Origin: Priestia megaterium
Lineage (GTDB): Bacteria; Bacillota; Bacilli; Bacillales; Bacillaceae_H
DNA: 64,000 nucleotides
Reading direction: 5' to 3'
Assembly: GCF_009497655.1 (NCBI RefSeq)
Contig: NZ_CP023317.1
Span: 2,013,501 to 2,077,500, forward strand
Positions 17,401-25,412 of the stretch are shown in pieces. The notes under the pieces were generated by a model that searched no databases, had not been told where the DNA came from, and saw only the letters and a list, made by a program, of their open reading frames with translations. Position 1 is the first letter of the stretch, and each line of letters opens with the position of its first letter. Position numbers and translations under genes: made by a program.

Positions 17401-19024
17401 ACCTCCTCCACACCACGATATTTACTCGATTGAAGATTTAGCACAGCTTATTCATGACTTAAAAAATATAAACCGTGATGCACGAATCAGCGTCAAACTC
17501 GTTTCAAAAGCAGGAGTAGGAACGATTGCTGCCGGAGTAGCAAAAGGAGTAGCGGACGTTATCGTTATTAGCGGCTACGACGGAGGTACGGGAGCATCTC
17601 CAAAAACAAGTATTAAACATACGGGACTACCGTGGGAACTGGGCTTAGCGGAAGCTCATCAAACGCTTATGTTAAACGGTCTTCGCGAAAAGGTAGTGCT
17701 TGAAACAGACGGTAAATTAATGACGGGTAAAGATGTAGTCATGGCAGCACTTTTAGGAGCAGAAGAGTTTGGTTTTGCTACGGCGCCTTTAATTGTTTTA
17801 GGCTGTATCATGATGCGTGCGTGTCACTTAGATACATGTCCAGTTGGAGTGGCGACGCAAAACCCAGAGCTTCGTAAAAAGTTCCTAGGAGAAGCGGATC
17901 ACATCGTTAACTATATGAAATTTGTCGCACAAGAAGTACGCGAAATTATGGCTGAACTTGGATTTAAAACAGTAGATGAAATGGTTGGACGTACAGACGT
18001 ATTAAGCGTTAGCGAACGTGCAAAAAATCACTGGAAGGCGCAGCACTTAGACTTAACAACTCTTTTATATCAAGCTGAAGGTGTACGTACTTTTAAAACA
18101 CCTCAAAACCATAAAATTGACGAATCTCTTGATATGCAAAAAATCTTGCCAGCGGTACAGCAAGCAATCGAGCATAAGTATCAAGTCGAGTTAGAACTGC
18201 CAATTTCTAATATTAACCGTGTAGCTGGAACAATTGTAGGAAGTGAAGTTACAAAACGTTACGGTGAGAAAGGTCTGCCAGAAGATACGATTACTCTTCG
18301 ATTCACTGGCTCTGCAGGACAAAGTTTTGGTGCATTTGTTCCAAAAGGAATGTCTATGTATCTAACTGGAGATGCAAATGATTATATCGGAAAAGGGTTA
18401 TCAGGAGGTAAAATCATCGTTGCTCCACCTAAGGAAACAACAGCTGTGTCAGGTGAAAATGTTATCGTCGGGAACGTGGCATTTTACGGTGCAACAAGCG
18501 GTGAAGCTTATGTTAGCGGGCTAGCAGGAGAACGTTTTGCGGTTCGTAACAGCGGTGTGAACGTAGTGGTTGAAGGAATTGGCGATCATGGCTGTGAATA
18601 TATGACTGGCGGACGCGTTGTCGTATTAGGTGATGTAGGTAAAAACTTCGGTGCGGGAATGTCTGGCGGTATTGCTTACGTATTTGCTGATGATCAAGAA
18701 GCATTCAAAAACCTTTGTAATAAAGACATGATTGGGTTTGAGAGCTTAAAAGGAGAAGAAGCAGAAGAAGTAAAAGAGATGATTGCAAATCACCTAAAAT
18801 ATACTGACAGTCATAAAGCAGCATTTGTATTAGAAAATTGGGAAGAATCGCTTTCGAAATTTGTAAAAGTGATTCCGAATGATTATAAACGCATGATGAA
18901 TCGCATTGAAGAGCAAAAAGCAGCTGGGTTAACGGAAGAAGAAGCAGCTATGAGTGCATTTGAGGAAAATGCAAAACAAGAAAAGAAAGCATCGGCAAAA
19001 CAACAAGAAGCGGTAGCTCAGTAA
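14471..19024 (+). CDS. gltA: Glutamate synthase (NADPH) large subunit
   Basis: Converts glutamine plus 2-oxoglutarate to two glutamates. 1517 aa, the normal length. The class-II glutaminase domain is N-terminal: a 21-residue propeptide ends before catalytic Cys22 (HDACGIG). The central and FMN-binding domains contain Cys1112, Cys1118 and Cys1123 for the 3Fe-4S cluster (CIMMRACHLDTC). A C-terminal beta-helix region (~1270-1460) has the repeated Gly-rich GGxxxV pattern. The tail is Lys/Ala/Gln-rich. GGGGGAG precedes the ATG. It forms an operon with gltB (16-bp gap) and is activated by GltC. Confidence 0.97.
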   Translation: MTYNQMPKAQGLYRPEFEHDACGIGLYAQLKGVASHDIVKKGLNMLCQLDHRGGQGSDPLTGDGAGLMVQIPHAFFKKTCVELNLPENGRYGVGMIFFSNNEDERREIEAYINKLIEEEGQTLLGWRTVPVNVGKIGKVAKESCPYVRQVFIGANDSIQDDLAFERKLYVIRKQAENWAQARQNRFYFTSLSSRTIVYKGLLTPEQVDAFYLDLQDEDFTSAFALVHSRFSTNTFPSWERAHPNRYLIHNGEINTLRGNQNWMRAREQQFVSDAFGKDLPKVLPILDAEGSDSSMLDNALEFFVLAGRKPAHAAMMLIPEPWSENPHMSKEKRAFYEYHSALMEPWDGPTAISFTDGKQIGAILDRNGLRPARYYVTKDDYIILSSEVGVIDVEDENVLYKDRLSPGKMLLIDLEEGRIISDEEIKSEMAQAEPYQEWLDEQLVTLPEVQEEKSEYFDDLVIRQKSFGYTYEDIHKYLVPVITEGKDPLGSMGNDTPLAVLSDRPQSLFNYFKQLFAQVTNPPIDAIREQLVTSTMTLLGAEGNLLHPTKENIHRIQLETPVLTNDQTHQLKSAIHPDFKSAVISAVFTNDLKADLDRVFAEAEAAINAGASILVLTDREAGAHSVAIPALLAVSGLHQHLVRKGNRTKASIVVETGEAREVHHFAALIGYGADAINPYLTFATYQNEINAGTLNVSYDYAVEKYVKAVTEGVVKVMSKMGISTVQSYRGAQIFEAVGISAEVIEQYFTGTASQLGGIGLDVIAKEAKTRHDNAYVETIEQTLESGSDFQWRHTGEHHAFNPKTIHTLQWACRKGDYSLFKKFSESANEERIGFLRNLFSFNGTRSSISIDEVESVDSIVKRFKSGAMSFGSLSQEAHETLAIAMNRLGARSNSGEGGEHPSRYTVDENGDNRRSAIKQIASGRFGVKSHYLVNADELQIKMAQGAKPGEGGQLPGNKVYPWVADVRGSTPGVGLISPPPHHDIYSIEDLAQLIHDLKNINRDARISVKLVSKAGVGTIAAGVAKGVADVIVISGYDGGTGASPKTSIKHTGLPWELGLAEAHQTLMLNGLREKVVLETDGKLMTGKDVVMAALLGAEEFGFATAPLIVLGCIMMRACHLDTCPVGVATQNPELRKKFLGEADHIVNYMKFVAQEVREIMAELGFKTVDEMVGRTDVLSVSERAKNHWKAQHLDLTTLLYQAEGVRTFKTPQNHKIDESLDMQKILPAVQQAIEHKYQVELELPISNINRVAGTIVGSEVTKRYGEKGLPEDTITLRFTGSAGQSFGAFVPKGMSMYLTGDANDYIGKGLSGGKIIVAPPKETTAVSGENVIVGNVAFYGATSGEAYVSGLAGERFAVRNSGVNVVVEGIGDHGCEYMTGGRVVVLGDVGKNFGAGMSGGIAYVFADDQEAFKNLCNKDMIGFESLKGEEAEEVKEMIANHLKYTDSHKAAFVLENWEESLSKFVKVIPNDYKRMMNRIEEQKAAGLTEEEAAMSAFEENAKQEKKASAKQQEAVAQ

Positions 19025-19040
19025 GAAAGGGGAGAGTACG

Positions 19041-20522
19041 ATGGGAAAACCAACAGGATTTATGGAAATCAAACGTGAAAAAGGGAAGGAACGTGACCCG
19101 TTAAAACGTTTAGGTGATTGGAAAGAGTATGCTGCTCCTTTATCTGATGAAGCGCTAAGCCGTCAAGGAGCACGATGTATGGATTGTGGCACACCTTTTT
19201 GCCACATGGGAATGGATATTAATGCTTTTACTTCTGGATGTCCAATCTATAACTTAATTCCAGAGTGGAATGATTTAGTTTATAAAGGACGCTGGAAAGA
19301 AGCTTTAGAGCGTTTAATGAAAACGAACAACTTCCCGGAGTTTACAGGACGCGTTTGTCCTGCTCCGTGTGAAGGTTCCTGTACGCTTGCTATTTCAGAT
19401 CCAGCGGTTTCGATCAAGAATATCGAACGCGCTATTATTGATAAAGGCTTTGAGAATGGGTGGATTACTCCGCGTATTCCGGAGAAAAGAACAGGCAAAA
19501 AAATTGCTGTTATTGGCTCTGGGCCAGCAGGCTTAGCGAGCGCAGATCAGCTGAATCAAGCGGGTCATTCAGTAACGGTATATGAAAGAGCAGATCGTGC
19601 CGGTGGTTTATTAACATATGGAATTCCGAATATGAAGCTAGATAAAGAAGTAGTGGAAAGACGTGTTCGCTTATTGACACAAGAAGGTATTGATTTTGTA
19701 ACGAATACGGAAGTTGGAAAAGACATTACTGCTGAAGAGTTAAAAGAACAATATGATGCTGTCATTTTGTGTACAGGAGCTCAGAAGCAAAGAGATCTAG
19801 TATTAGAAGGCCGTGAAGCAAAAGGAGTTCACTTTGCAATGGACTACTTAACAACTTCAACAAAAAGCCTTTTAGATTCTAACTTCAAAGATGGTCAATT
19901 TATTGATGCTGAAGGAAAAGACGTTATTGTTATTGGAGGCGGAGACACGGGAGCTGACTGTGTAGCTACTGCTCTTCGTCAAAAATGCCGCAGCGTTGTT
20001 CAGTTTGGTAAACATCCTCAGCTTCCTGCTGAGCGTACGGCAGATAATATGTGGCCTGAATATCCACATGTATTTAATCTTGAATATGCTTATGAAGAAG
20101 CACAGGCGAAATTTGGGGACGATCCACGTGAATATTCAATTCAAACGAAAAAAATCGTGGCAGATGAGCAAGGCAATCTGAAAGAACTTCATACGGTTCA
20201 AATGGAAAAAGTAAAAGGTGAAAATGGACAGTACATCTTTACCGAAATTCCAGGAACAGAAAAAGTATGGCCAGCTCAGCTTGTCTTTATTGCGATTGGG
20301 TTTGAAGGTCCAGAGCATCCGGTCCTATCAGCGTTTGGTGTTGAAACGAAAAATCGTCGCGTAGATGCAGCGTATGGAAATTACAAAACAAATGTTGAAG
20401 GTGTTTTTGCTGCTGGTGATGCTCGTCGTGGGCAAAGTTTAATCGTATGGGCTATTCATGAAGGTCGTGAAGTAGCTAAACAAGTTGATAGCCATCTAAT
20501 GGGAGCAACTGTATTACCATAA
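19041..20522 (+). CDS. gltB: Glutamate synthase (NADPH) small subunit
   Basis: 493 aa, FAD/NADPH subunit that feeds electrons to the large subunit. N-terminal cysteine clusters (CMDCGTPFC at ~46-54, CPAPCEGSC at ~105-115) ligate the two 4Fe-4S clusters; a FAD Rossmann motif GSGPAGLASA (~158) and an NADPH motif GGGDTGADC follow; the C-terminal GDARRGQSLIVWAI is the FAD-binding end. RBS AAAGGGGAG 6 nt before ATG. Cotranscribed with gltA; a terminator follows the stop. Confidence 0.96.
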   Translation: MGKPTGFMEIKREKGKERDPLKRLGDWKEYAAPLSDEALSRQGARCMDCGTPFCHMGMDINAFTSGCPIYNLIPEWNDLVYKGRWKEALERLMKTNNFPEFTGRVCPAPCEGSCTLAISDPAVSIKNIERAIIDKGFENGWITPRIPEKRTGKKIAVIGSGPAGLASADQLNQAGHSVTVYERADRAGGLLTYGIPNMKLDKEVVERRVRLLTQEGIDFVTNTEVGKDITAEELKEQYDAVILCTGAQKQRDLVLEGREAKGVHFAMDYLTTSTKSLLDSNFKDGQFIDAEGKDVIVIGGGDTGADCVATALRQKCRSVVQFGKHPQLPAERTADNMWPEYPHVFNLEYAYEEAQAKFGDDPREYSIQTKKIVADEQGNLKELHTVQMEKVKGENGQYIFTEIPGTEKVWPAQLVFIAIGFEGPEHPVLSAFGVETKNRRVDAAYGNYKTNVEGVFAAGDARRGQSLIVWAIHEGREVAKQVDSHLMGATVLP

Positions 20523-20558
20523 CAAAAAACCGTCACAATTGTGGCGGTTTTTTGTTTA
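20522..20558. terminator. Terminator after gltB
   Basis: AAAAAACCGTCACAA / TTGTGGCGGTTTTTT hairpin; it may also serve the convergent gene. Confidence 0.9.
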
Positions 20559-21032
20559 TCTAGGATTTGGCACTTCATTTCCTCTACGTAAATTTTCAAA
20601 TGAAACGGTTAAAATCGTGTTAGTAATTCGAACTTGTGAAACAGGGGAAACGCTGTATAAGTTAAAAAGTTCAAATATCCAGGGATCACGTTTTTTTAGC
20701 TGTCGCGCGGCTTTTTCGACGCGTTCGTTAATAGATCCGCTGTAATTGTTATAGTTATCATCAACAAATCTTACAATGGAACGAAATAAGTATTCTGTTA
20801 GTTTGCTATCCATCCCACCTCGTTGAGCATCTCTGTAGATGGACTGATACTGGCGTTTTAAAATTTTCATCACTCTGTCTACATCGCGTGTAGATCTAAC
20901 TTCTTCTTCATGCAGGATATAAGAAAATAAGTCTTCATTGTATCTATAAGGTTCTAAATAATTTTCATTCGTAGTAGGAACCACTGGATGGTAGTAGCGC
21001 GGCATATAGGGGTAAACCCATTGACTGTACAT
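20556..21032 (-). CDS. Hypothetical protein, Tyr-rich N-terminus (YuzC-like?)
   Basis: A 158-aa soluble protein. It starts MYSQWVYPYMPRYYHPVVP, a Tyr/Pro-rich segment often seen in spore-associated Bacillus proteins, then a mainly helical body with many Arg and Asp (DVDRVMKILKRQYQSIYRDA). ATG 21032 follows GAGGAAGG by about 12 nt; longer starts at 21077 are possible. The next gene upstream is transcribed in the same direction. No family securely recognised; the YuzC comparison is from N-terminal character only. Confidence 0.5.
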   Translation of the reverse strand: MYSQWVYPYMPRYYHPVVPTTNENYLEPYRYNEDLFSYILHEEEVRSTRDVDRVMKILKRQYQSIYRDAQRGGMDSKLTEYLFRSIVRFVDDNYNNYSGSINERVEKAARQLKKRDPWIFELFNLYSVSPVSQVRITNTILTVSFENLRRGNEVPNPR

Positions 21033-21084
21033 GAGACATTCACACCTTCCTCGTTCATTTTCCATTAGTTTATGCACTAGCGTG

Positions 21085-21561
21085 CTAGCTGCTGCATGTT
21101 TGTTTTAAATAAAATTTAGGGGTTTGATAATAGGACCACCCTCTAAATTCTTGATAAGTCGATACAAAATAAATGTAAATCGGTGTATTTAGCAAGTCTG
21201 GATAATGTTGAAAAAACACTTGGTCTCCGTAAAATATTGCTTCTAAAGCAAGCGGAAGCTCCCGGCGGAAAATGTGATAACGAAGCTGTGCTTGCTCGCG
21301 GCTGAACTCACCTCCGCTAACAAAAACTTCGCCTTGAATAACTGCTTGTCGGTCTGTTACGTGAAGAGCAGCTAGTACTTCATCACGCATATTTTTATCT
21401 ATCGCCTTGTTGTTATATGAGCATCCGATGCTTAAAAAAAGCTGACCGGTTGTATCAGAATGAGTAAGAGTATATTTTCTTCCAGAAACCGGATAGGAGG
21501 AAGTAGCAGGGGGAATGAGAGTCGTAGAGAGTTTTGAAGAATTAAACGAACTCATAGTCAT
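21085..21561 (-). CDS. Staygreen (SGR) family protein
   Basis: A 158-aa protein of the staygreen family, whose plant members remove Mg from chlorophyll a (Mg-dechelatase). Conserved stretches seen: KLSTTLIPPATSSYPVSGRK, YTLTHSDTTGQLFLSIG, then YHIFRRELPLALEAIFYGD and the end TPIYIYFVSTY. Bacterial homologues occur in non-photosynthetic Firmicutes; some have Mg-dechelating activity in vitro, but the natural substrate is unknown. No chlorophyll genes are nearby. ATG 21561 follows AAAGGAG; ATG 21555 is an alternative. It is upstream of, and co-oriented with, the Tyr-rich protein gene. Confidence 0.85.
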   Translation of the reverse strand: MTMSSFNSSKLSTTLIPPATSSYPVSGRKYTLTHSDTTGQLFLSIGCSYNNKAIDKNMRDEVLAALHVTDRQAVIQGEVFVSGGEFSREQAQLRYHIFRRELPLALEAIFYGDQVFFQHYPDLLNTPIYIYFVSTYQEFRGWSYYQTPKFYLKQTCSS

Positions 21562-21757
21562 TGACACTCCTTTTTTTGAATAAATTTCAATATTATACGG
21601 CGCTATGGGCTCAGATGTGATAAATGTCTACTTTCTTTCTGCAACAAAGGCGTTTTGATGTACTTTTTGAGAAATGAATGGTAATATTTAACTAAAATTA
21701 TGCGTGTACAGTCCCCGAAGATTGTCTTCAAAAGCAAATGTGAATGGAGGTTATCAC

Positions 21758-23158
21758 TTGAATATCACAACGTTTGACGGTAAGTATGGAAACTGGTTAA
21801 CGACTAAAAACCCTCTTCAATTTCAAGCAGCGACTGCCTATGGGAACATTGGGCTGGCTCCTATCTATTGGGGAACAAAAGAAGAAAAAAATGGATGGTA
21901 TTACATGTATCAGCCTGAAGAAATAACGGGCGTTCAAGTAGAAGGTGAAGTTGATGGTGGTAAATTTCTCATTCGAATTCCTGATGACTGGAATGGAAAG
22001 TTAGTTATGTCGGGAGTTCCAGCTACCAGAGATGAGAAATCAACGGATTTACTGTTCAGCGACTATGTGTTGGCAAAAGGGTTTGCGTTTGCTGCTTCTG
22101 ATAAAGGAACACAGGGAGAAGAAGTGAGAGATGATCCATTTGCTAAAGCAAAAAACGCTCTAGTCAAAGAAGAAGACTCCATTAGAAAATGGCATATTCA
22201 ATACCGAGAAGTGACAAAAATTGCTCAGAGATTTTTGTTTGAAAATTATCGTCACAAACTCCAGAAAGAATTGACAGAATATTTTGATATAAAAACGTAT
22301 GCTTTAGGTATTTCTAATGGGGGTTATGTTGTTCGCTATGCTTTAGAAAACGATGGGAAAAATGGAGAGCCTCAGCTTTTTAATGGAGGGGTTGAATGGG
22401 AAGGGGTTATGTGGCGAGCTGATCACGATAACTTGATCACTTCCCTAACACCTGTTGTAAATCATGCCGAAGAAGCACTGTATACGGTAGGTGAATCGCA
22501 AAAAGAAGCTTTGCACCGGTTGTATCAAGCAGGGTTGCCAAAAGGATCTGAGTTTTTATGGCCATATCATGACCAGTATTATTGGTTTTTAACGCTTAAT
22601 ATATATAGAGATGAGTTTGACAGTCAAGCACCTGGAAGCATTCCGTGGCAAAAATACTTGACGCTTTTTGAAAACGGAGTTAGAGATCGTTCGTTAGATT
22701 CTATTTTTAAAAAGTATGATTATCAAGAAAGACCACAAGATGTTAAGCAAAAAGTTCGTGAAATTGAAAATACAGGTGATATTTCCGTTCCGTTGATAAG
22801 CATTACAGGGTCGTTAGATGCTCTTATTTTTCCGGATATTCATGCTTATCCTTATGAACAACTGGTAAAAGATTCTGGTAAGCAGCACCTTCATCGTCAC
22901 TACGTAATTGAAAATGGAAACCATATTGATAGCTTAGTATGGAATCATCAAATTGATCCAGATCGAAAGCTTCAGCCTCTCCTTCCTTATGTGTATCAAG
23001 GATTTGAACTGCTATGTGATTGGGTGGAGAATTTTGAAGAACCTCCGAAAAATAAGAAAATAAGTGTGCCTCTCAAGGAAATGCATGTAAAGGATCTAAA
23101 AACAGAGGAAGACGTGCTGCCGTTGACTACAAAGAAAAGCATATCAACAAAAAAATAA
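21758..23158 (+). CDS. Alpha/beta hydrolase (tannase / 3HB-oligomer-hydrolase-like)
   Basis: A 466-aa cytosolic hydrolase. The nucleophile motif is GISNGGYVVRY (Ser of GxSxGG); an acid in TGSLDALIF and a His in ENGNHIDSLVW complete a plausible triad. The DKGTQGEE stretch and the overall size resemble the feruloyl esterase/tannase and 3-hydroxybutyrate-oligomer hydrolase group, so a role in PHB-oligomer breakdown is conceivable in a PHB-making Bacillus; this is inference. TTG 21758 is preferred because GGAGG lies 7 nt upstream; the longer frame to 21704 lacks an RBS. No signal peptide. Confidence 0.65.
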   Translation: MNITTFDGKYGNWLTTKNPLQFQAATAYGNIGLAPIYWGTKEEKNGWYYMYQPEEITGVQVEGEVDGGKFLIRIPDDWNGKLVMSGVPATRDEKSTDLLFSDYVLAKGFAFAASDKGTQGEEVRDDPFAKAKNALVKEEDSIRKWHIQYREVTKIAQRFLFENYRHKLQKELTEYFDIKTYALGISNGGYVVRYALENDGKNGEPQLFNGGVEWEGVMWRADHDNLITSLTPVVNHAEEALYTVGESQKEALHRLYQAGLPKGSEFLWPYHDQYYWFLTLNIYRDEFDSQAPGSIPWQKYLTLFENGVRDRSLDSIFKKYDYQERPQDVKQKVREIENTGDISVPLISITGSLDALIFPDIHAYPYEQLVKDSGKQHLHRHYVIENGNHIDSLVWNHQIDPDRKLQPLLPYVYQGFELLCDWVENFEEPPKNKKISVPLKEMHVKDLKTEEDVLPLTTKKSISTKK

Positions 23159-23161
23159 ATC

Positions 23162-23193
23162 GTCGAAAACCGTGCCGAAGGCGCGGTTTTTAA
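23162..23193 (+). terminator. Terminator after the hydrolase gene
   Basis: AAAACCGTGCC / GGCGCGGTTTT with loop GAA and a T tract. Confidence 0.85.
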
Positions 23194-23324
23194 TTTAGAA
23201 AAGCAACATTTGAATAAAAACAGCTTCTATGAATACAAAATATTATAGTGCGATAAGAATGGAATATACGTTATTTGTTATTTATTTTTATCTATTTAAA
23301 ATAAAAATAATAAAAACATTGAAC

Positions 23325-23368
23325 AAAACCGAACTTTTGTGTTAGATTAATAACTATAATTCGTACAT
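23325..23368 (+). promoter_or_regulatory. PurR operator (PurBox pair) upstream of folD
   Basis: AAAACCGAACTTT (23325-23337) matches the PurBox consensus AWWWCCGAACWWT exactly; a weaker inverted half (revcomp ATGTACGAATTAT, 23356-23368) lies 18 bp on, the usual paired layout. folD is a PurR target in B. subtilis. PurR binding here is inferred. Confidence 0.65.
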
Positions 23369-23406
23369 TTATTAAATGGCTACAGTTGAAAGGAGCAAAA
23401 AACATC

Positions 23407-24261
23407 ATGACAGCGAAAGTAATTAAAGGAAAAGAAGTAGCGCAAGAACTGCGCGCCGCATTAAAAGAAGAGGTAGCTCAATTAAAAACAAAAGGTATCG
23501 TTCCTGGTTTAACCGTAATTTTAGTAGGAGAAAATCCTGCTTCCCAATCATATGTAAAAGCAAAAGCAAAGGCTTGTGAAGAAATCGGTGTTGCGTCTGA
23601 AATTATCAAACGTGACGTAACGATTACGGAAGAAGAGCTTTTAAACGAAATCCATCACTTGAATGGAAATCCATCTGTTCATGGTATTCTTATTCAACTT
23701 CCATTACCAAAACATATTGATGAAAAAGCAGTATTAAATGCTGTATCTCCTAAAAAAGATGTAGATGGCTTCCACCCAGTAAGCGTAGGGAATATGGTCA
23801 TTGGCGATGAGTGCTATTTACCATGTACACCACACGGTATCGTTGAGTTAATTAAACGTTCAGGTGAAGAAATTTCAGGTAAACATGCGGTAGTAATTGG
23901 ACGAAGCAATATTGTTGGTAAACCAGTATCCATGCTGTTACTTCAAGAAAGTGCAACGGTAACAATTGCTCACTCTCGCACAAAAGATTTATCTGCTTTA
24001 ACAAAACAAGCTGATATTCTTGTGTCAGCTGTAGGACAACCTAGACTTATCAAAGCAGATGATATTAAGCCGGGTGCCATTGTAATTGATGTAGGTAACA
24101 CAATGGAAAATGGTAAACTCGTTGGTGATGTTGATTACGAAGCGGCTTTAGAAGTTGCAGGTTATATCACACCAGTACCAGGAGGCGTTGGTCCGATGAC
24201 CATCACAATGCTATTAAAAAATACGGTAGACGCTGCTAAAACAATTAACAACGTAAAATAA
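23407..24261 (+). CDS. folD: Bifunctional methylenetetrahydrofolate dehydrogenase / cyclohydrolase
   Basis: FolD, 284 aa: interconverts 5,10-methylene-THF and 10-formyl-THF through methenyl-THF, using NADP. The signatures GxxPASQSYVKAKAKAC-type (catalytic Lys in SYVKAK) and the cofactor-binding GRSNIVGKPV plus PGGVGPMT are present. ATG 23407 gives the family start MTAKVIKGKEVAQELR; AAAGGAG is about 10 nt upstream. Monocistronic with its own terminator, and preceded by a PurBox. Confidence 0.96.
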   Translation: MTAKVIKGKEVAQELRAALKEEVAQLKTKGIVPGLTVILVGENPASQSYVKAKAKACEEIGVASEIIKRDVTITEEELLNEIHHLNGNPSVHGILIQLPLPKHIDEKAVLNAVSPKKDVDGFHPVSVGNMVIGDECYLPCTPHGIVELIKRSGEEISGKHAVVIGRSNIVGKPVSMLLLQESATVTIAHSRTKDLSALTKQADILVSAVGQPRLIKADDIKPGAIVIDVGNTMENGKLVGDVDYEAALEVAGYITPVPGGVGPMTITMLLKNTVDAAKTINNVK

Positions 24262-24265
24262 TAGA

Positions 24266-24304
24266 AAGTTAAAAATCCCGTGCGTATATGCACGGGATTT
24301 TTTT
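24266..24304 (+). terminator. Terminator after folD
   Basis: AAAAATCCCGTGC / GCACGGGATTTTT stem. Confidence 0.9.
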
Positions 24305-24371
24305 GCTTCAGTAATGGAATGAAAGCTAAAAGAATAGAATGTAACATTCTGTATAGAAAGAGGAGGAAGCG

Positions 24372-24971
24372 ATGGTTACGTTACCTGCAACGGTATATTC
24401 TCAACAAATAGTGAAGAAAAAGTTAAACGTTTACTATCCAGCTGTTCATTTGACTAATCCAGCTGTTCAGCACAGCATTAACAGTAAGATCTTGCAGCGT
24501 ACGAATGAATTAATTCGTCAGCAGGGATATGAAGAAAATCCGGATACAGAAGAAACGGGTTATTATGAGTTGAAAACAAACGAGCGAAATGTGCTCAGCT
24601 TAACGCTTGTCAATTTTGCTTATTCCGGGGGAGCGCACGGATTGACCGTGGTAGTTCCGTTAACGTTTAATGTGCTGACTGGAAAAACGTATCAACTAAA
24701 AGATTTGTTTAAAAAAGACAGTAATTACGTAAGTGTTCTTTCTAAAATAGTAGGAGCGCAAATAAAAGAGCGCGATATTATGGTTCTTGGAGAATATAAA
24801 GGAATTAAACCAGATCAGGATTTTTATATCGCCGATAAATCACTTGTACTATTTTATCAGCTGTATGACCTGGCTCCTTACGCATATGGAATTCCTTACT
24901 TTCCAATTTCTATCTATGCTATTCAAGATATTATTGCAGATGAAAGTCCACTTGGACAAATGTTTGGATAA
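24372..24971 (+). CDS. DUF4163/DUF3298 domain protein (RsiV ectodomain-like)
   Basis: A 199-aa protein built of the paired DUF4163 and DUF3298 folds that form the extracellular lysozyme-sensing part of RsiV anti-sigma factors. Typical points are VYYPAVHLTNPAVQHSIN, the YSGGAHG loop, and the C-terminal YAYGIPYFPI. It has no signal peptide or transmembrane helix, so unlike RsiV it looks cytosolic, and no ECF sigma gene is near. RBS AGAGGAGG 5-6 nt before ATG. Role unknown. Confidence 0.7.
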   Translation: MVTLPATVYSQQIVKKKLNVYYPAVHLTNPAVQHSINSKILQRTNELIRQQGYEENPDTEETGYYELKTNERNVLSLTLVNFAYSGGAHGLTVVVPLTFNVLTGKTYQLKDLFKKDSNYVSVLSKIVGAQIKERDIMVLGEYKGIKPDQDFYIADKSLVLFYQLYDLAPYAYGIPYFPISIYAIQDIIADESPLGQMFG

Positions 24972-24973
24972 AG

Positions 24974-25240
24974 TTATAAAAAATTGCGGTGCGGCCGTAC
25001 GTATCTTTTTAATTCGGCCGCTAACTGCTGACGAAGCGAACGAACGCCAATCGCTTCAGCAATATCTTTTGCTACAGGAAACACTCCGATTTTAGTGATA
25101 TGAACGCGAAGATAACCCTCGTACAAGCATCCTCGCTCCGCATGCTTGATTTTGGTGCGTACAACAGCTTCTATTTTATCGTTTTCATTTTGCAAAGGGT
25201 AAGAATCTGTAATATGAAAACGAAAAGAATATTCCTCCAT
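24974..25240 (-). CDS. Small hypothetical protein (88 aa)
   Basis: Unrecognised basic protein. ATG 25240 starts MEEYSFRFHITDSYPLQN, with AAAAAGG 9 nt upstream; a longer in-frame extension to 25432 is hydrophobic and would overlap the upstream gene, so it is not preferred. The pattern beta-beta-alpha with a C-terminal Arg-rich helix (RSLRQQLAAELKRY) looks like a compact alpha/beta protein. Convergent with the DUF3298 gene (stops 2 bp apart). Confidence 0.5.
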   Translation of the reverse strand: MEEYSFRFHITDSYPLQNENDKIEAVVRTKIKHAERGCLYEGYLRVHITKIGVFPVAKDIAEAIGVRSLRQQLAAELKRYVRPHRNFL

Positions 25241-25412
25241 CACCATCATCCTTTTTTCTATGATATGTACTAGCATACTATACAAATAGTGAATCAGAAA
25301 AAATAAATGTGTCAAAAGAACAAAGCGCAAAGTAATCAAGGAAGCAGTTTCTTGCATGTAATGATCATTATTTGTGAACGATAACAGAAAAAGACAAAAA
25401 GCTGGAGTTGCG

